A DNA stretch of 64,000 nt from Vicia villosa (Eukaryota > Streptophyta > Magnoliopsida > Fabales > Fabaceae). Where the stretch lies: contig NW_026705730.1 of NCBI RefSeq assembly GCF_029867415.1, positions 248,001-312,000 of the forward strand, given 5' to 3'. This document shows, one piece after another, positions 34,404 to 47,079 of the stretch (within the stretch, counting starts at the first letter, position 1; every line of letters starts with the position of its first letter). The notes beneath the pieces are model-generated. The model saw only the letters and a list, made by a program, of their open reading frames with translations. It made no database searches and was not told the DNA's origin. The position numbers and the translations under genes are program-made.

Positions 34404-36390
34404 TGAAGTCGAACATAATATCATCAACTTATATTTGAACTAACAAAATATGATTTTTAATCTTCTTGATAAATAGTGTTGTATCCACCTTCCCCTTGTT
34501 GAAACCTCTTTCACATAAAAAGTTGCTTATTCTATCATACCGAGCCCTTGGTGCTTCCTTCAAGCCATAAAGAGCATTATTTAATTTGTACACGTAAGAA
34601 AGATTCTTAAAATCTTCAAATCCCAGAGGTTGACTTACATAAACTTCTTCATGAAATATCCATTAAATATGTTTTTAAAGTCAATTTGAAATAACTGAAA
34701 ATTCAAACAACATGCATATGCAAGAAATAGTCTAATAGACTCTTATATTGTAAAATGAGCAAATGTTTCATCAAAATCAATACCTTCTTCTTGATTATAG
34801 CCTCGGGCTACCAATCTAGCATTATTTTTAACAATTATTTCATTTTAATCAAATTTATTTGTAAACACTCATTTTAATACCCATAATGTGTTTACGATTA
34901 GGCCTAGTAACTAATTCCCAACCATTATTTTTTTTCCAAATTGAATCAATTCTTCTTGGTTAGAGAGAATCCATTGTTCACCATCTAAAAATTTATTGAT
35001 TTTGGAAGATTCAATCTGCAAAACAAAAATTCATGTTTAAACAAGCATCTTTAAAATTGAGTCTAGGAGATACTCTCTTTCTTATGTCTACAATTATGTT
35101 GTAAATAGGATAATCTTGACGGGTCTTCCATTCTTGTTGTAGATCATTGTCATTTTTCTCTTGTTGTATCACTTCATCTTGTTGCTCTATTTGATGTTCA
35201 TTATGATCATCATTGTTGTTGATATTTGTAGGTGTATCATCTATATCATCTTCATCAATATTAACAATTTTATTCTCTTTGGAAGGGTTAGATTCATCAA
35301 AAGAAACATGTACAAATTCTTCAATAACAAGTGTTCTTTTATTAAAAATTCTATATGCTTTACTTTAAAGAGAATAGCCAATAAACATACCTTCATCGGA
35401 CTTTTCATCAAACTTATTAAGGTTATCATTGCCATTATTTAAGATAAAACATTTGGATTCTAAGATGTGTATATGTGCAGTATTTAGCTTTCGACCTTTG
35501 TAGAGTTCATATGGTGTCTTCTTTAAGATAGGTCCAATAATAACCTTGTTATTTGCATAACATATTGTGCTTACCGAATCCGCCCAAAATTATTATGGTA
35601 GATTTGTTTCACTTAGCACTGTTCTTACAAGTTCCTCCAAATATCCATTATTTTTTTCAACAACTCAATTTTGTTGTGGTGTCCTTGGTGCCAAGAAGTT
35701 GTGTGATATATCATTTTCATCACAAAACTCTTCAAAAAATAAATTTTGAAATACTCCACCTTGGTCACTTCGAATTGATATAATCTTCATGGATTTTTCA
35801 TTTTGGACTAGCTTTGCATATTTCTTAAAGGCATTAAAGACATCATATTTATGAACTAAAAACAATGTCCATGTAAATCTTGAAAAGTCATCAACAATAA
35901 CCAATGCATAATAATTATAACTAAATCTTCTAGTCCTTGATAGACTAAACAAATCCATGTGAATCAATTGAAGAAGTCTAGATGTAGAAACAATTTTCTT
36001 AGCCTTGAAGGATACTTTGGTTTGCTTACCTTTTTGACATGCATCACATAATTTATCTTTGATAAATTTCATCTTAGGTAAACCACTAACAAGATTATGC
36101 TTTACTAATTTATTTAGATGATTCATATAAATATGAACAATCATTTTATGCCAAATCTGTGCATCATTATGATTGTTAACCACAAGACATTTTAGTTATA
36201 AATATAAATCATTCATAGATGTGATGAAGATATTATTGATTTTTTTCTAATAAGTTTGATTTCATGAGAAACTTTATCTTTTATGATACATGTATCTTTA
36301 TTGAAATTTATTTTAAGGTATTTATCACATGATTGACTTATACTTAAAAGGTTATTGTGTAAACCATCCACATACAAAAGTTCGTCAATA
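34404..36390 (-). pseudogene. Decayed copia pol, minus strand, second copy
   Basis: Copy of 6800-8786 with the same breaks. One substitution changes the Arg of DARIWHK to Gln. The integrase piece is at 35665-36183, and RT pieces lie near 34545-34590. Confidence 0.85.
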
Positions 36391-36664
36391 GGGACTGTCA
36401 TACCCCAATTTTTGACCCTAAGATCCTATATCATTCATATCCCAATCACTAATCAAGAGCTTCACTTGGAAGTTTTGTTTATGGTGTTGCACTCACCTCA
36501 TCAATAAGAGGGACCATCAAGCACCAATGATTGTTTATCTTGTATGCATATTATACTAACCCAAATACCAAAAACATTGCTTTGTTTCTTTGTAGGCTTT
36601 TGTTTTGTAGGTACCAAGCCAAGACATGCAATAAACAAGGCATTTTTCAAATTTTTGACTGATG

Positions 36665-36841
36665 AAATCGATTTCCCGACTGGGTAAATCGATTTCCCTG
36701 CAGCAATCTTCAACAAAATCACATTCTGGACAGCATGAAATCGATTTCCCTCCTGGGTAAATCGATTTCCCTAGTGTATTTTGCGCCAAATTCTCTTCTG
36801 GAACAGAGTGAAATCGATTTCACTCCTGGGGAAATCGATTT
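36665..36841. repeat. AAATCGATTT pairs 1-3, copy B
   Basis: Same three pairs with 21-bp offset and 73-bp pair spacing as at 9061-9237. The substitutions between copies here fall in the spacers or the flank, not in the palindromes (CCCTACT to CCCGACT, CCCTCTT to CCCTCCT, AAGGTG to AAGGCG). Confidence 0.95.
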
Positions 36842-37532
36842 CCTTAAGGCGAAATTCAAAAAATATAAGGAAGGAAGCTTGACATCATTTTGGCACCTTT
36901 TTATTTGATCATTGTACCAATTTTCCACCTCATCAAAATAATTCTCTTCATTAAACCCACTTAAACCCCATTTTACCACTTTTTACCATTTAATTGCCAC
37001 TTTAATCACCAATTAAACACAAGCTAATTACCAAATGCAAAAAGACCAAACTACCACTACTCTTGCTCTCATCCTATAAATAGAGCCCACTACTCTCTCA
37101 TTTCTCAAGCTTGGAGAGCCAAAAAATTGCTTGCAAATTCATTTCTCACCCTTTCCAAAACCCTCACCCAAAGTTCATTTTCATAAGATTAGTGAGATTC
37201 ACATTGAATCTTGCTAATTTTGAACTAAGCCTCCTACATTTCACTCTTTTCTTTGTTTGATCATCCCCAAATTTGAAGAATCTACACACCTTGTGCTTGC
37301 TCTTGAAGCTACTCCAAAATCTTTGTTCAAGAAGTGGTAATTTGCTAGATCCATGATGTAGATCTTTATTGCTTGTGTTCAATGCATCTTTGATGCTATA
37401 TTGATGATATTTGCTGGTTTTGTGATGGAAATTTCGTGCTCAAGTTGATGTGTGATCATAAGGTGTTTGTATATTTGTTCAAATCAAGTTTCATGCCTTT
37501 AAATGTTGTTTTTGCTGAAATTTACACTGAGG

Positions 37533-37636
37533 AAATCGATTTCCTTAAGGCTGAAATCGATTTCCTGCTGAACGTAACTTGTTTTTTTTGAAAACTGCAC
37601 TATGGAAATCGATTTCCCCCTGCATGAAATCGATTT
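37533..37636. repeat. AAATCGATTT pairs 4-5, copy B
   Basis: Same two pairs as at 9929-10032, with unchanged palindromes and spacing. Confidence 0.95.
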
Positions 37637-39795
37637 CCAGCAGGCAGAATGTGGTTTTTTGCCTTTTTTGTGCTTGTTTTGGCTTCCTTCTTCCTACACT
37701 TCATTAATATCATTGGATCTAGGGTGTTGATAGGTTTGAAATGACCTAATCCACCAAAATGGATGAATGATATTAATGATAGTGTGAGTTTATTATCTTT
37801 TGTGTTTTCATTCTTATTTTCATCTTATTTTTTCTTTTGATCGATGAAAGTCTTAATATCTTGAGAATTCTATGGATTCTTGATAAAGACTAGATCAATT
37901 TGTTTTCATTCTTATCTTTTCATCTTATTTCCTTTTGATCGATGAAAGTCTTAATATCTTGAGAATTCTATGGATTCTTGATAAAGACTAGATCAATTTG
38001 TTTTCATTCTTATCTTTTTTCATCTTATTTTCTCTTGATCGATGAAAGTCTTGACATCTTGAGAATTCTATGGATTCTTGATAAAGGCTAGATCATTTCT
38101 TCTTCCCCTTCTTATTTCTTTTGATTGATGATCTTGATACATGGAGAGTTCTCCTACATTTGTCCCGACTCGATAAAAGATCAAATATGGAAGAGAATTG
38201 TATGCGGTTGATTTATGACTTATGGAAATTTATCGTGTAGTCGCTATGATTTTATCAAGCTTCTGATAAGTCCCCATTGACCTTAAATCCGAGTACATCA
38301 TTCACTCACCATCGATCTTCATTACTAACTTTGATAACATACTTGACAAGTTTCAAGATGGTTATCTTTAACATCTAACAACTAACTTTAATTTCCGCCA
38401 TTTATTATACCGCTCTTTATATTTCTCGCTTTATCGCTTTATTTTATCATTTCATCATATTTACATTCCACCATTTTTTTCTTTGTCCATTTGGACGTTT
38501 ATAATTCCGCTATTTTCTCTTTGTCCACTTGGACATATGTTTACGCTTCCGCTATTTTCCTTTTGTCCACTTGGACCATACTTTACTTTTATGCTAAAAC
38601 ACTAATAAACAACCAAAATCTAAAAAACACATAAGGCTCTCTTTGGACTATTGGTTACTATCCCTAGCATTTTGGAGATTCGGACTTATGGACCTAGTGC
38701 CTCTGGACTCTTATTCTGTTATTACTCTGCTGTTATTCTGTCTGTCTGGCATTGGATTGTTGTCTGTTTGTATGTGCAGGTATTTTCTTGAAAGCCCTTG
38801 ATGGTTAATTCCAAGGCATTGAGATAAGGATTTTACCCGAAAATAGCCGTTACTCTACCCGATTTTCGCCAGAATCTTAATGTGCTTAATGAAAAGTGGT
38901 GCTAAGACAATAAGTTCATCTGGATCCCCCAAGTGTTAATGTGTTGGTATTGATAATTCCAAAGGATGGGAAATCTACCTTGACTCATAATGTCAAGTGT
39001 TGGCTTCTTATTTCGGTTAGACCGTTCTTTTCCTTAGCTTTTATTTTACGCAATAGGATAGCCTCTTCATCTCCTCCCACTTCTTAAATTTTCAAAATCT
39101 TCTCCCTTTTTCAAAATATTCTTATGTTTGCAACCTTTTCAAAACCTTTTCTCAAAAAATATCTTTCGCCCTTAGTGGCTTTTCTTCAAAAGTTTAGACA
39201 CCGTTAATTGTCGAAACGAGTGGTTATACCCCACGATTTTGAAATTGATTGATATAATGAGATCTTTTCCGCGTGAGAGAGCTAGTGGCATACTCGTCGA
39301 TTTTATCTGAGTTGGAGCCCTTCTTTCATTTGCGATGCAAAGAACTCGTTTGTTCTCATGCTCAAGATCCACGGCTGAGTATTTCTCTCCGACAACGATA
39401 AAGTGTTTATTCGTTTTCAAACATTTTTTCCCTTTAAGCGGAACTACATTAGCTCTGACTTCTCCATTGCACCGAGGAGGTATGTAGGCCCAAAGCTAAA
39501 CGCTTTGCCGAGCTTATTTTAAAAATAAAACAAACCCTTTTTTAGCACACACACACACAGACTTTCAAAAAGGTTCCTGTGGAATACCACAGATATGAGG
39601 GGTGCTTAAAACCTTCCCCTCATATAATCAACACCCGTACCTGAGATCTCTTTCTTGTTTTAAAAACAAAACTTTGGGTTTTACGTTCTTTTCCCTTTTC
39701 CTTTGAAAAAATAAAGCGCGGTGGCGATTTCAAACGGAATATTGATTCGAGTCAATCCCATGGCTTCGATATCAGATTTTCCCCACTACAGGGAC

Positions 39796-40645
39796 AAAGG
39801 ATGGTGTACCTACTTTTCCAATACTAATAATCTTTCCTTTATTGTTGTCTCCATAAGTGACAAATCCTTAAGATTTAAAGGTTAAAGATGAAAATTTTGA
39901 TTTGTCTCCAATCATGTGTTTGGAGCATCCATTATCAAGGTACCGCATGTTGGTGGTGGCTTTTAAGCATTTAAACAAAACAAAAAAAAATTGTTAGGCA
40001 CCCAATGTGGTTTGGTGATTATGGGATAGATCCTTTCTTTACCCAAACATACTTTTCACATGGAATACCAATGTTTCTCATATAACAAGCATTTGGGGTA
40101 TGGCTTTAGAATTACATTAAAAGCATGAAGATGTATTAAAAGACTTATTTATTTTAGAATAATGTAAATACTTTTTCACATAAGTCATTTTGAGTCAAAG
40201 TTATCCTGCACCTTCTTAGTTTGATCATTGTTGTAAGCATGGCTAAACGTTACAAATATAGTTTTAGTTGAACTAGGTTTGTCAATTTGGAATATCCAAG
40301 ACCAGATCTATCATTTGTATATCTTTGATTGCTTAGAACATTATCTAAACCAAGTTGTCCTTTTTCATATTTTCTTATCACTTAATTCAAGTCAACAATG
40401 TCTAATTCAAGAAAATTACACTTAGTACATGTTGAATCTTTAGCTTTGTCTAATTCCACTTGCATAATATTAACCTTACTTTCCACACATGAAATTAGTT
40501 TCTTTTGTTTTGTACATGTTCTATAAAGAGTTAAGCATTCAACATATAACTCAAGAAATGCATATAGTAATTCATCATACGAGAATAATGTAAGGCTATC
40601 CATGAGAAATTTGCTTGTTCTTTATTGTTCGAATATGTGGATCAA
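39796..40645 (-). pseudogene. Decayed copia protease and gag, second copy
   Basis: Copy of 20709-21560. The gag piece lies at 40382-40603. Not functional. Confidence 0.7.
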
Positions 40646-41543
40646 CTTACTTCGTTATCTTCCTATGTAATCTAGGCTTTCTTTGGTCTCATTATTAAAC
40701 TTGAGACTCCACACGCAAGGGGGGGGGGGGGTTGGAAATTGTGGGTTTTAGAAAAACGATAGTTTGAAAAAAAAATTGTTATCAGTATCAGAGTTCAAAA
40801 CCGTTTTAAAAAATTATTTTCCAAATAGCAGCAGAAAGTAAATACGTAGAAAATAAAGAGTTAAGGGTAAGATAAATAACACCAAAGAACTATACAGATT
40901 TGAAAAAGAAGAATTAATCATGTCCCAAAGATTTGATCTTGAGAGTATCCATTAGTGCTTAAGAAATTTAGTAGTTAAACTCTCAAACCCCTTTATATAA
41001 GTAAAATTGAAGTTCCATGCTAACTTCCAACCAAACAAGGAACAGTGTACTAAAGCAGTTAGTCATCCTTCCAAACAGAAAATTGAAATGGTTAGACTTC
41101 CAACCAAACAAGATTTTATACATAATTATCTTGAACCAAATCAGAGTTCTAAACAAGCTATCCTTTGAACCGAACTGAAGTTTCGAACAAGCTGACCACG
41201 AACCAAGTTGAGATTTTTAAACGAACTGGTCTCGAAAGGAATAAGGGTTTTGAAAAAGATAATCTCGAACCAAGTTTATATTTTAAACCAGGAAGATCTC
41301 AAACCTATATGAGATTTTAAACCGGGCTGATTTGAAATTCAAGAAAAGAATGTAAATGTTGCGTTTCTATGAAAAAGGAAGTAATTGACTTACGTGAAAC
41401 CCTAGGTAATATCACCCAAGGGAAGGAAAAACTTGACTTGATCTTATAAATTTAAAGACCTTCCTTAAATAAAAATGGACTAGAATTTAAAGAGAATAAA
41501 AAACCTAATAAAAGCGTAGATCATAAGAAAAAGAATCGTTCAG

Positions 41544-42237
41544 TTTATAAATGCACTCACTGTAAATTTTCTTTTTCATTTAGAGCCTTTTTGTTTCGAT
41601 AAATTGAGAAGATATAACGGTAATAACCTTAGATCTTATGGAACTAATGCATCCAGGCCCAAGAAAATGTGAGCACCAAAGGTGAAACCTTAATATCTTG
41701 TAGGTATGCTTTGCAGCTCAAAGCCTTAAAGAGGATTATCAATGGAGTTGTTCAAAGCAAGATTATACTTCCAAGTATATAGTTTTTTATGAAGTCTCTA
41801 ATACGAGAATGCGCGATGATGGCAAATAACAATCACAACAAATATTTTGAGAATATCTCAAAGTTTATGATCCTTAGTGATCAGTTGAGTGAATATGTCT
41901 GTAATGGACCTATTCATCTCGTTGTTTATACCAACTATCGCATCCAATGATGTGTAGAGAAGGAAACATCACAATGTGATTGGTGTTTCCCTTTAAGGGA
42001 AAGGTTTATCAAGATCCCTTGATAAAGCAAGTATACACTATTTTGAAGATTGAAATAATCGGATAACTCTAGTTAACCCTTAAAATAGTGGCTTTAATTT
42101 TTACTCATCTCAAAAAAATATTTTATTAACCCAAAATATGAGCGTTCAAGTGCTTTATAGCAAAGGGGTGCAAATAAACGTTGAAGAGGGTGCAGAAAAG
42201 AAACAAATCCAAAACAAGGCCCAACATGCAACAACGA
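41544..42237 (+). pseudogene. Old copia gag/zinc-knuckle remnant
   Basis: The plus strand encodes a damaged zinc knuckle (KCTHCK, the rest mutated) just after the repeat border, followed by sequence homologous to 46000-46740. It runs up to the LTR start TGTGAAACCTTG at 42238. Many stops. It is the remains of the internal region of the same old copia family as 44708-46740. Confidence 0.6.
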
Positions 42238-44707
42238 TGTGAAACCTTGTTTTTCAGGTGATATGCTTTTAATAAGTACATCAAATTTTGATGATGACAA
42301 CTATTTGATAATAACAAATGTCTTATAAAAAGTCAAGTATAAGCGTTTAAGTGGATAAAGATGCAAACCTAAGTATTAGGGTTTGATGGACTTGACTATC
42401 CGACGACGGAAATCAATTGTAATATAAATCAATCCTCATCTCAAACAAACTCAAGCAAGTGTCTACAAAAGAAAGTATCTGACAAAGTCTTGAAGTGCAA
42501 GAAAGCCACGCCTATATTAGTATGAGTGAATATTTTGTAAAACATAAAGGTGTTCTCGTAAAAGTACATGGATAAAGCCCACACACACACTAAAGCATCT
42601 TTTCAAACTAATCGATTAACTCAGTTCAAAATTGAGCTCTAAACAATTAGGACAATATCTTAATGATTTGCAACAGCTAGATTTCTATTCTTTCCTATTT
42701 TGACCTTATAATCGATTATATTTTGAATTTCTAATTGATTGACATTAGGTGATAATAGATTAAGATGTCTTAAAAAGCATTAAATTCACATCCCTTTTTG
42801 AGAAAACATCTAACTTATAAATAGAGGTCCCTTCGCTCATTAAATGTATTTTGACACTTCTAACTCTCACAGTCTCTCTCTAAAAAAGTTCTTTTATTTT
42901 CTCTCACGAATATTTTAACCAAAGTGCTACTACGAGAAATTTCTCTGTGGGTGAGGATAAGTTGTAATTCTGGAAGGGTATAGTCATAAAATTCACAAAG
43001 GGAATATTTTGTATACACTTTGGTTGAATATTATCCATTTAGGGATTATATGTGGGTTCGATGTTAAACCCGTAAAAAGCTTTGGTTTTGAGATTGTGTG
43101 ATCAAGCTTTTGTTTAGACTTGAGATCAGCCCATGGTAAAAACTCATTAGGTTCATAGTTAACCTGTGATAAAACCAAGACGAGGTATTAAAATCTCCCA
43201 AGTTATTATTTAGCCCATGGTAAAATCTTGGATAAGGTTTCAGATTAGCCCGGTATTAAAATCTCCCAAGTTATTATTTAGCCAGTGTAAACTCAAGGTT
43301 TAAGGTTTGTGAACTCATCCCATGATAAAAGCTCTCAAAATTTGTTTAAAAGCTTGAAGACTGTTGGTTCTGTGTTGGCAGAAATTTTGGTAAAACATAA
43401 TGTTAGGATGTTCTGCGAGATGTCAAAGCAGATGTCTTAACATCGTTTACTGAAACTGAACTGAGTGTCAGTCTCTATTTTAGGGTTTTGTTTTTCAGGT
43501 GTTTGTTTGTGTTTTATGTTTGCATAATCTCAGGATGAATTTACTTGAGTTACTCCAACAATATTGGAGTACTTATGATCTGATTTCATGGAGGTTTTTA
43601 TGAGAAGATTGAACCCTATTTGATGGACTAAGCCCATTTTTCCTTGCTGCTGCTTTTGCTATATAAAGTTCTGCTAATCCTAATTGTGGGGCGGCTTTTG
43701 TTTTTTGTTTTAAGGACTATGTGTTTTGTGCTTACCTAGTATTAGGTTTTCGAGTCCTATTGTGTTACTTGTAATCCACTCTTGTGTTGGGTTGATACTA
43801 GAGGTGGAGTGTTTTTATTGAGTTGTAATTTGTAGATCATCTATGAGATTTTAAGTGAGAGATGATCATGTGTCTTTGAAGAGTGTTTTCAGGATTTGAT
43901 TAAGTCTAGTGTTTGTCACAAGTTGTTGTGATTGAAGGGATTTGAGGAGGGCCTCATACCTAGGCAAGTCTTAGGTAGAAGTCATAGGAAGGGTAGCGAT
44001 TAAGTGAGAAGTTGTAAACCAGAGGTTGTTTAGCTTCAAATTGATACTATCATATAAGGATTTCACCCCTGGCTTGGTATCCCCCAGAGTAGGAAGGTTA
44101 TTCCGAACTGGGTAAACACATCCTTGTGTCTTTTATTTCTCTGTACTATTCTTATTGTTTTTATCCTGTTCCGTAGTATTTTTGTTCACAGATATTTGTG
44201 TCGTGACATCTCCTTCGACATCAAATACCTGATATCATAATTTCAAAGACTAACTTCTTCGAGATTCTTATGAAAATAAGACTATCTGCTTCAATCTACG
44301 GCGTGGAAAGAGGACTAACTGCTTTGATCCACCGTTTTGAAGAAAAGACTCAACTGTGATATTCCTAGTCTAATTGTTTGGTTGAAAGTCAACCATTTTC
44401 CTTGTATAAAGGGATTCATGAGTATTTGCTACTAAAAGCTCTCAAAGTTGACTAGATACTCTCAAAATCAATTCTTGGGGAGAAGAGCAGGTCTGTTTGT
44501 TTTTTACCAAACGTCTACGATTCTCATTGTTCTCTCTTTCTCTAAACTTTTTTTCTTTATGTATTTTATATTCTGAAATTTATTTTTCGCTGCTTAAGTA
44601 TTTAAAATGTTTTTAAACTCTAACTTTTATCCTCAGTTTTTCAAAACAATATTTTTCTAAACCACATAATTCACCCCCTTCTTGTGTGTCAAGTCACATG
44701 TCCAACA
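42238..44707 (+). repeat. 5' LTR of an old copia element, with an insertion
   Basis: It starts TGTGAAACCTTG, which matches TGTAGAACCTTG at 49743, and ends CATGTCCAACA just before a TGGCATCAGAGC primer-binding site. A TATA-like box TATAAATA lies at 42816-42823. It contains a pair AATCGATT (42710) and AATTGATT (42733), and a partial tandem duplication of ATTAAAATCTCCCAAGTTAT (about 43187 and 43256). A second LTR-like block is inserted around 43373-44215. Confidence 0.65.
43373..44215 (+). mobile_element. LTR-like insertion (different copia family)
   Basis: A block beginning TGTTGGCAGAAATTTTGG and ending near TTTGTGTCGTGACA interrupts the older LTR. Internal phrases (GGAGGGCCTCATACCTAGGC, TATTCCGAACTGGGTAAACA) are typical of legume copia LTRs. 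I could not find a convincing target duplication, so the borders are approximate. Confidence 0.4.
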
Positions 44708-44709
44708 AG

Positions 44710-44721
44710 TGGCATCAGAGC
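44710..44721 (+). promoter_or_regulatory. Primer-binding site of old copia
   Basis: TGGCATCAGAGC lies two bases after the LTR end and differs by one base from the initiator tRNA-Met complement TGGTATCAGAGC. Confidence 0.75.
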
Positions 44722-44739
44722 CTAACTCCTATTTAAGGA

Positions 44740-46190
44740 CTAGTTGTCTCATGTGGAAGATGACTTTCGACAAGAGATATTTTCTAAACACACTACCAAT
44801 TTTCAATGATATAAAAGTTGATATTTGTCAAGCTAGGTTTAGAATTTTTCTTCAAAGCATAAATTATGAATTGTGAGAAACAATAGTAAATAGTTCATTT
44901 ATCCCAACTTATCAAGTAAATGGTGAAGTAGTAGATAAACTCGATTCCTTTTGGATCAAAGAGGAAAAGAGAAAGTCTGAGATAGATTTTAAAACCAAGA
45001 AGTTTATAATAATGTCTCTAGATGATAGTAAACCTTATTATGTTCATCGTTGTAAAACCATCAAGAAAATGTGGGATACTCTTGAAATGATATATGGAGC
45101 TCTTCGAAGTATCTAACAGGAGAAGATGACCACGCGAGGGTAAGAAGATGAAGATACCAATCATAGATGTTTTAAAAGTTTAGAAATATTAGAAATTGTA
45201 TCACTAACAAATATCTAATAATTAATAATTGGAAGTTTAATCCAACTCTTAAATCAGAAGATGAGAGCCTTCATAAATTTCAGGAAAAATTAAGAAAGAA
45301 GGAAATTATAGAGAAGCTGAACGAACTAGTTCAATTACTTAAAGACAAAGGGATACAAACTGAAGAATCAAACTTCATCATACTCCTATTACATAAATAT
45401 AGTTCAATCCTTCGAATAAACATACTTAGTAGTTGAACTTTCCTCGAATATTCAACATTAAATGAAGAACCCTTATGTTCAAGGAATGATAAAGAAGAAG
45501 AAGAAATTGATTCAATATTCGAACGAAGGAGAGGAGGACAGACATCAACCTCGGGGATAAATGTGAAAGAATACTCTTCCACCAAATAAGATGAAATATG
45601 CTTAAAGACATCATATGAGGCAAATACTATTTAGAATTAGCGGTCAATTAGTGAAAGAAAATGATAAACTAAGAGTTTAGCTCTTAAAGAGTTACTAAAA
45701 TATATTAAAGAAATAAATGATTCATTCAAGATATAAATAACTAACATTAGAAATTCCAGAGAAGAATGTAAACATTGTGACTCCCTTATAGAAGAAGTTA
45801 CTGATTTACGCATAACTTTAAGAAAGCTCACCCAAGGGAAAAAGAAGCTTGAACTGATCTTATCAAGTCAAAGATTCTCCATAAATAAAAAATGGTATTA
45901 GATTTAAAAAGGATATAAAACCTGAGTAAGATATATATTAGAATGGAAAAAAACGTCCAGTCTATAAATGCACATACTATAAAAGAATAGGTCACTTAGA
46001 ACCTTTTTGTTTTAATAAACTAAAAAGAAATAAAGGTAACAACGTTAGATCTTCTAGAACTAATGCACCTGAGCCCAAGAGGATATGAGCATCAAAGGTG
46101 AAACCTTAGTGTTTTGCAGGTATGCTTTGCAACTCATAAATTTGATGATTATTAATAAAGTTGTGCAAAGCATTATTATACTTCTAAAGT
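44740..46190 (+). pseudogene. Old copia gag remnant
   Basis: The region begins with PIFNDIKVDICQARFRIFLQ, which resembles the start of copia Gag, and continues with fragments that include a zinc-knuckle region near 45960-46020 (KCTYYKRIGHLEPFCF, second Cys lost). Stops in all frames. It is homologous to the sequence spanning the right border of copy B. Confidence 0.6.
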
Positions 46191-46193
46191 ATA

Positions 46194-46339
46194 CTCCCTT
46201 CATTCCTTATTATAAGAAAAATTCCACTTTTTAGATACATTAAATAATTAATGTATTAGGACTATATATAGTCTAGATACATTAATTATTCACTGTATCT
46301 AAAAAGTGAAATTTTGCTTATAATAAGGACTGGAGGGAG
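46194..46339. mobile_element. Stowaway MITE with near-perfect hairpin
   Basis: A 146-bp element flanked by TA (46192-46193, 46340-46341). The ends CTCCCTTCATTCC and GGACTGGAGGGAG are inverted copies with two mismatches, and the two arms of more than 50 bases pair almost completely around a short centre near 46263-46277. No coding capacity. Confidence 0.92.
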
Positions 46340-46341
46340 TA

Positions 46342-46740
46342 CAACATCTAGGAAGTCTCAGATCTGAGGATGAACAATGATGAAAAGTGTCAAACGTTAT
46401 GATCAAAGCAAAGTATTTGGACTTGTTCCTTTTGTTGTTTATATCACCTCTCGCATCCAACGATGTGTTGAGAAGGATACACCGTAGTATATTTGGTGTT
46501 TCCCTCTTTAGAGAAATATTTATCAAGAATTCTTGATAAAATAGGCATACATTATTTTAAGGTGAAACTAATTGGAAAATTTTAATTAAATTCTTAAAAA
46601 TAATGAATTTAATTTTGCTCATCTTAATGAATTATATTTCTTTTTCTTAACCTAAAAGATGAGTGTTTTAAGTGTTATTATAAAGGAGGTATAAATAAAT
46701 CCAAGCAGGGGTGCAACACACAAAGCCTAAAACAAGATAT
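46342..46740 (+). pseudogene. Old copia internal sequence, continued
   Basis: Homologous to 41760-42235 (same phrases around ATGATG, TATATCAC and the 3' sequence with CCAAGCAGGGGTGCAAC). Non-coding now. Confidence 0.5.
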
Positions 46741-46849
46741 GTTGAAAACTCAAAAATCTGAATGTTGGAGCTCACCACAACAGCTAGCTGGGTGAGACAT
46801 AAATGCAAAAACTATTTACAACGACTAGCTCTCAAATTTTATTGTTTCT

Positions 46850-46896
46850 AATCGATTTGCACTAGTGTCCAATTGATTAGACATAAGCTATAAATA
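46850..46896. promoter_or_regulatory. AATCGATT/AATTGATT pair next to a TATA box
   Basis: AATCGATT at 46850-46857 and AATTGATT at 46871-46878 are offset by 21 bp. TATAAATA follows at 46889-46896, only 10 bp after the second palindrome. This is a copia-related LTR promoter region. Confidence 0.7.
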
Positions 46897-47079
46897 GAAG
46901 TAACTTTATCATTCATCTCATGTCATCTCATCATTATCTCACTTGTGCAATGCATTAGAAACATATTAGCTCTCTCACTCATCTATCATCACCTCAAAAT
47001 AGCCTAAAAGAGAATCCAGTCTTCCAAACCTTCATTCTCATACTTCTCTGAAGACTTCTCTTCTGAAGCTCAAGAAACC

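Larger units (their letters stand above)
36396..39790 (+). mobile_element. Ogre-type solo LTR, intact copy
   Basis: A 3395-bp LTR with GGGAC at 36391-36395 and 39791-39795, beginning TGTCATACCCC and ending CCCCACTACA. It carries the TATA-like box at 37075-37082, the ten AAATCGATTT copies and the 99-bp tandem repeat. It serves as the empty-site reference for the copia insertion in copy A. Confidence 0.85.
33777..41543. repeat. Large direct repeat, copy B (unit U, uninterrupted)
   Basis: 7767 bp matching copy A without the nested copia. The offset is +27604 before the copia site and +19087 just after it. The left edge abuts Ogre 3' sequence. The right edge continues naturally into copia gag sequence at 41544, because 45845-46000 is homologous across the same junction. 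B's right side and A's left side are therefore the original flanks. Confidence 0.95.

Noticed and set aside
6173..41543. Copies A and B as giant LTRs of the Ogre element between them
   Set aside because: Their ends are not TG...CA, copy B continues naturally into flanking copia sequence, there is no primer site after copy A, and each copy already holds a solo LTR with its own target duplication.
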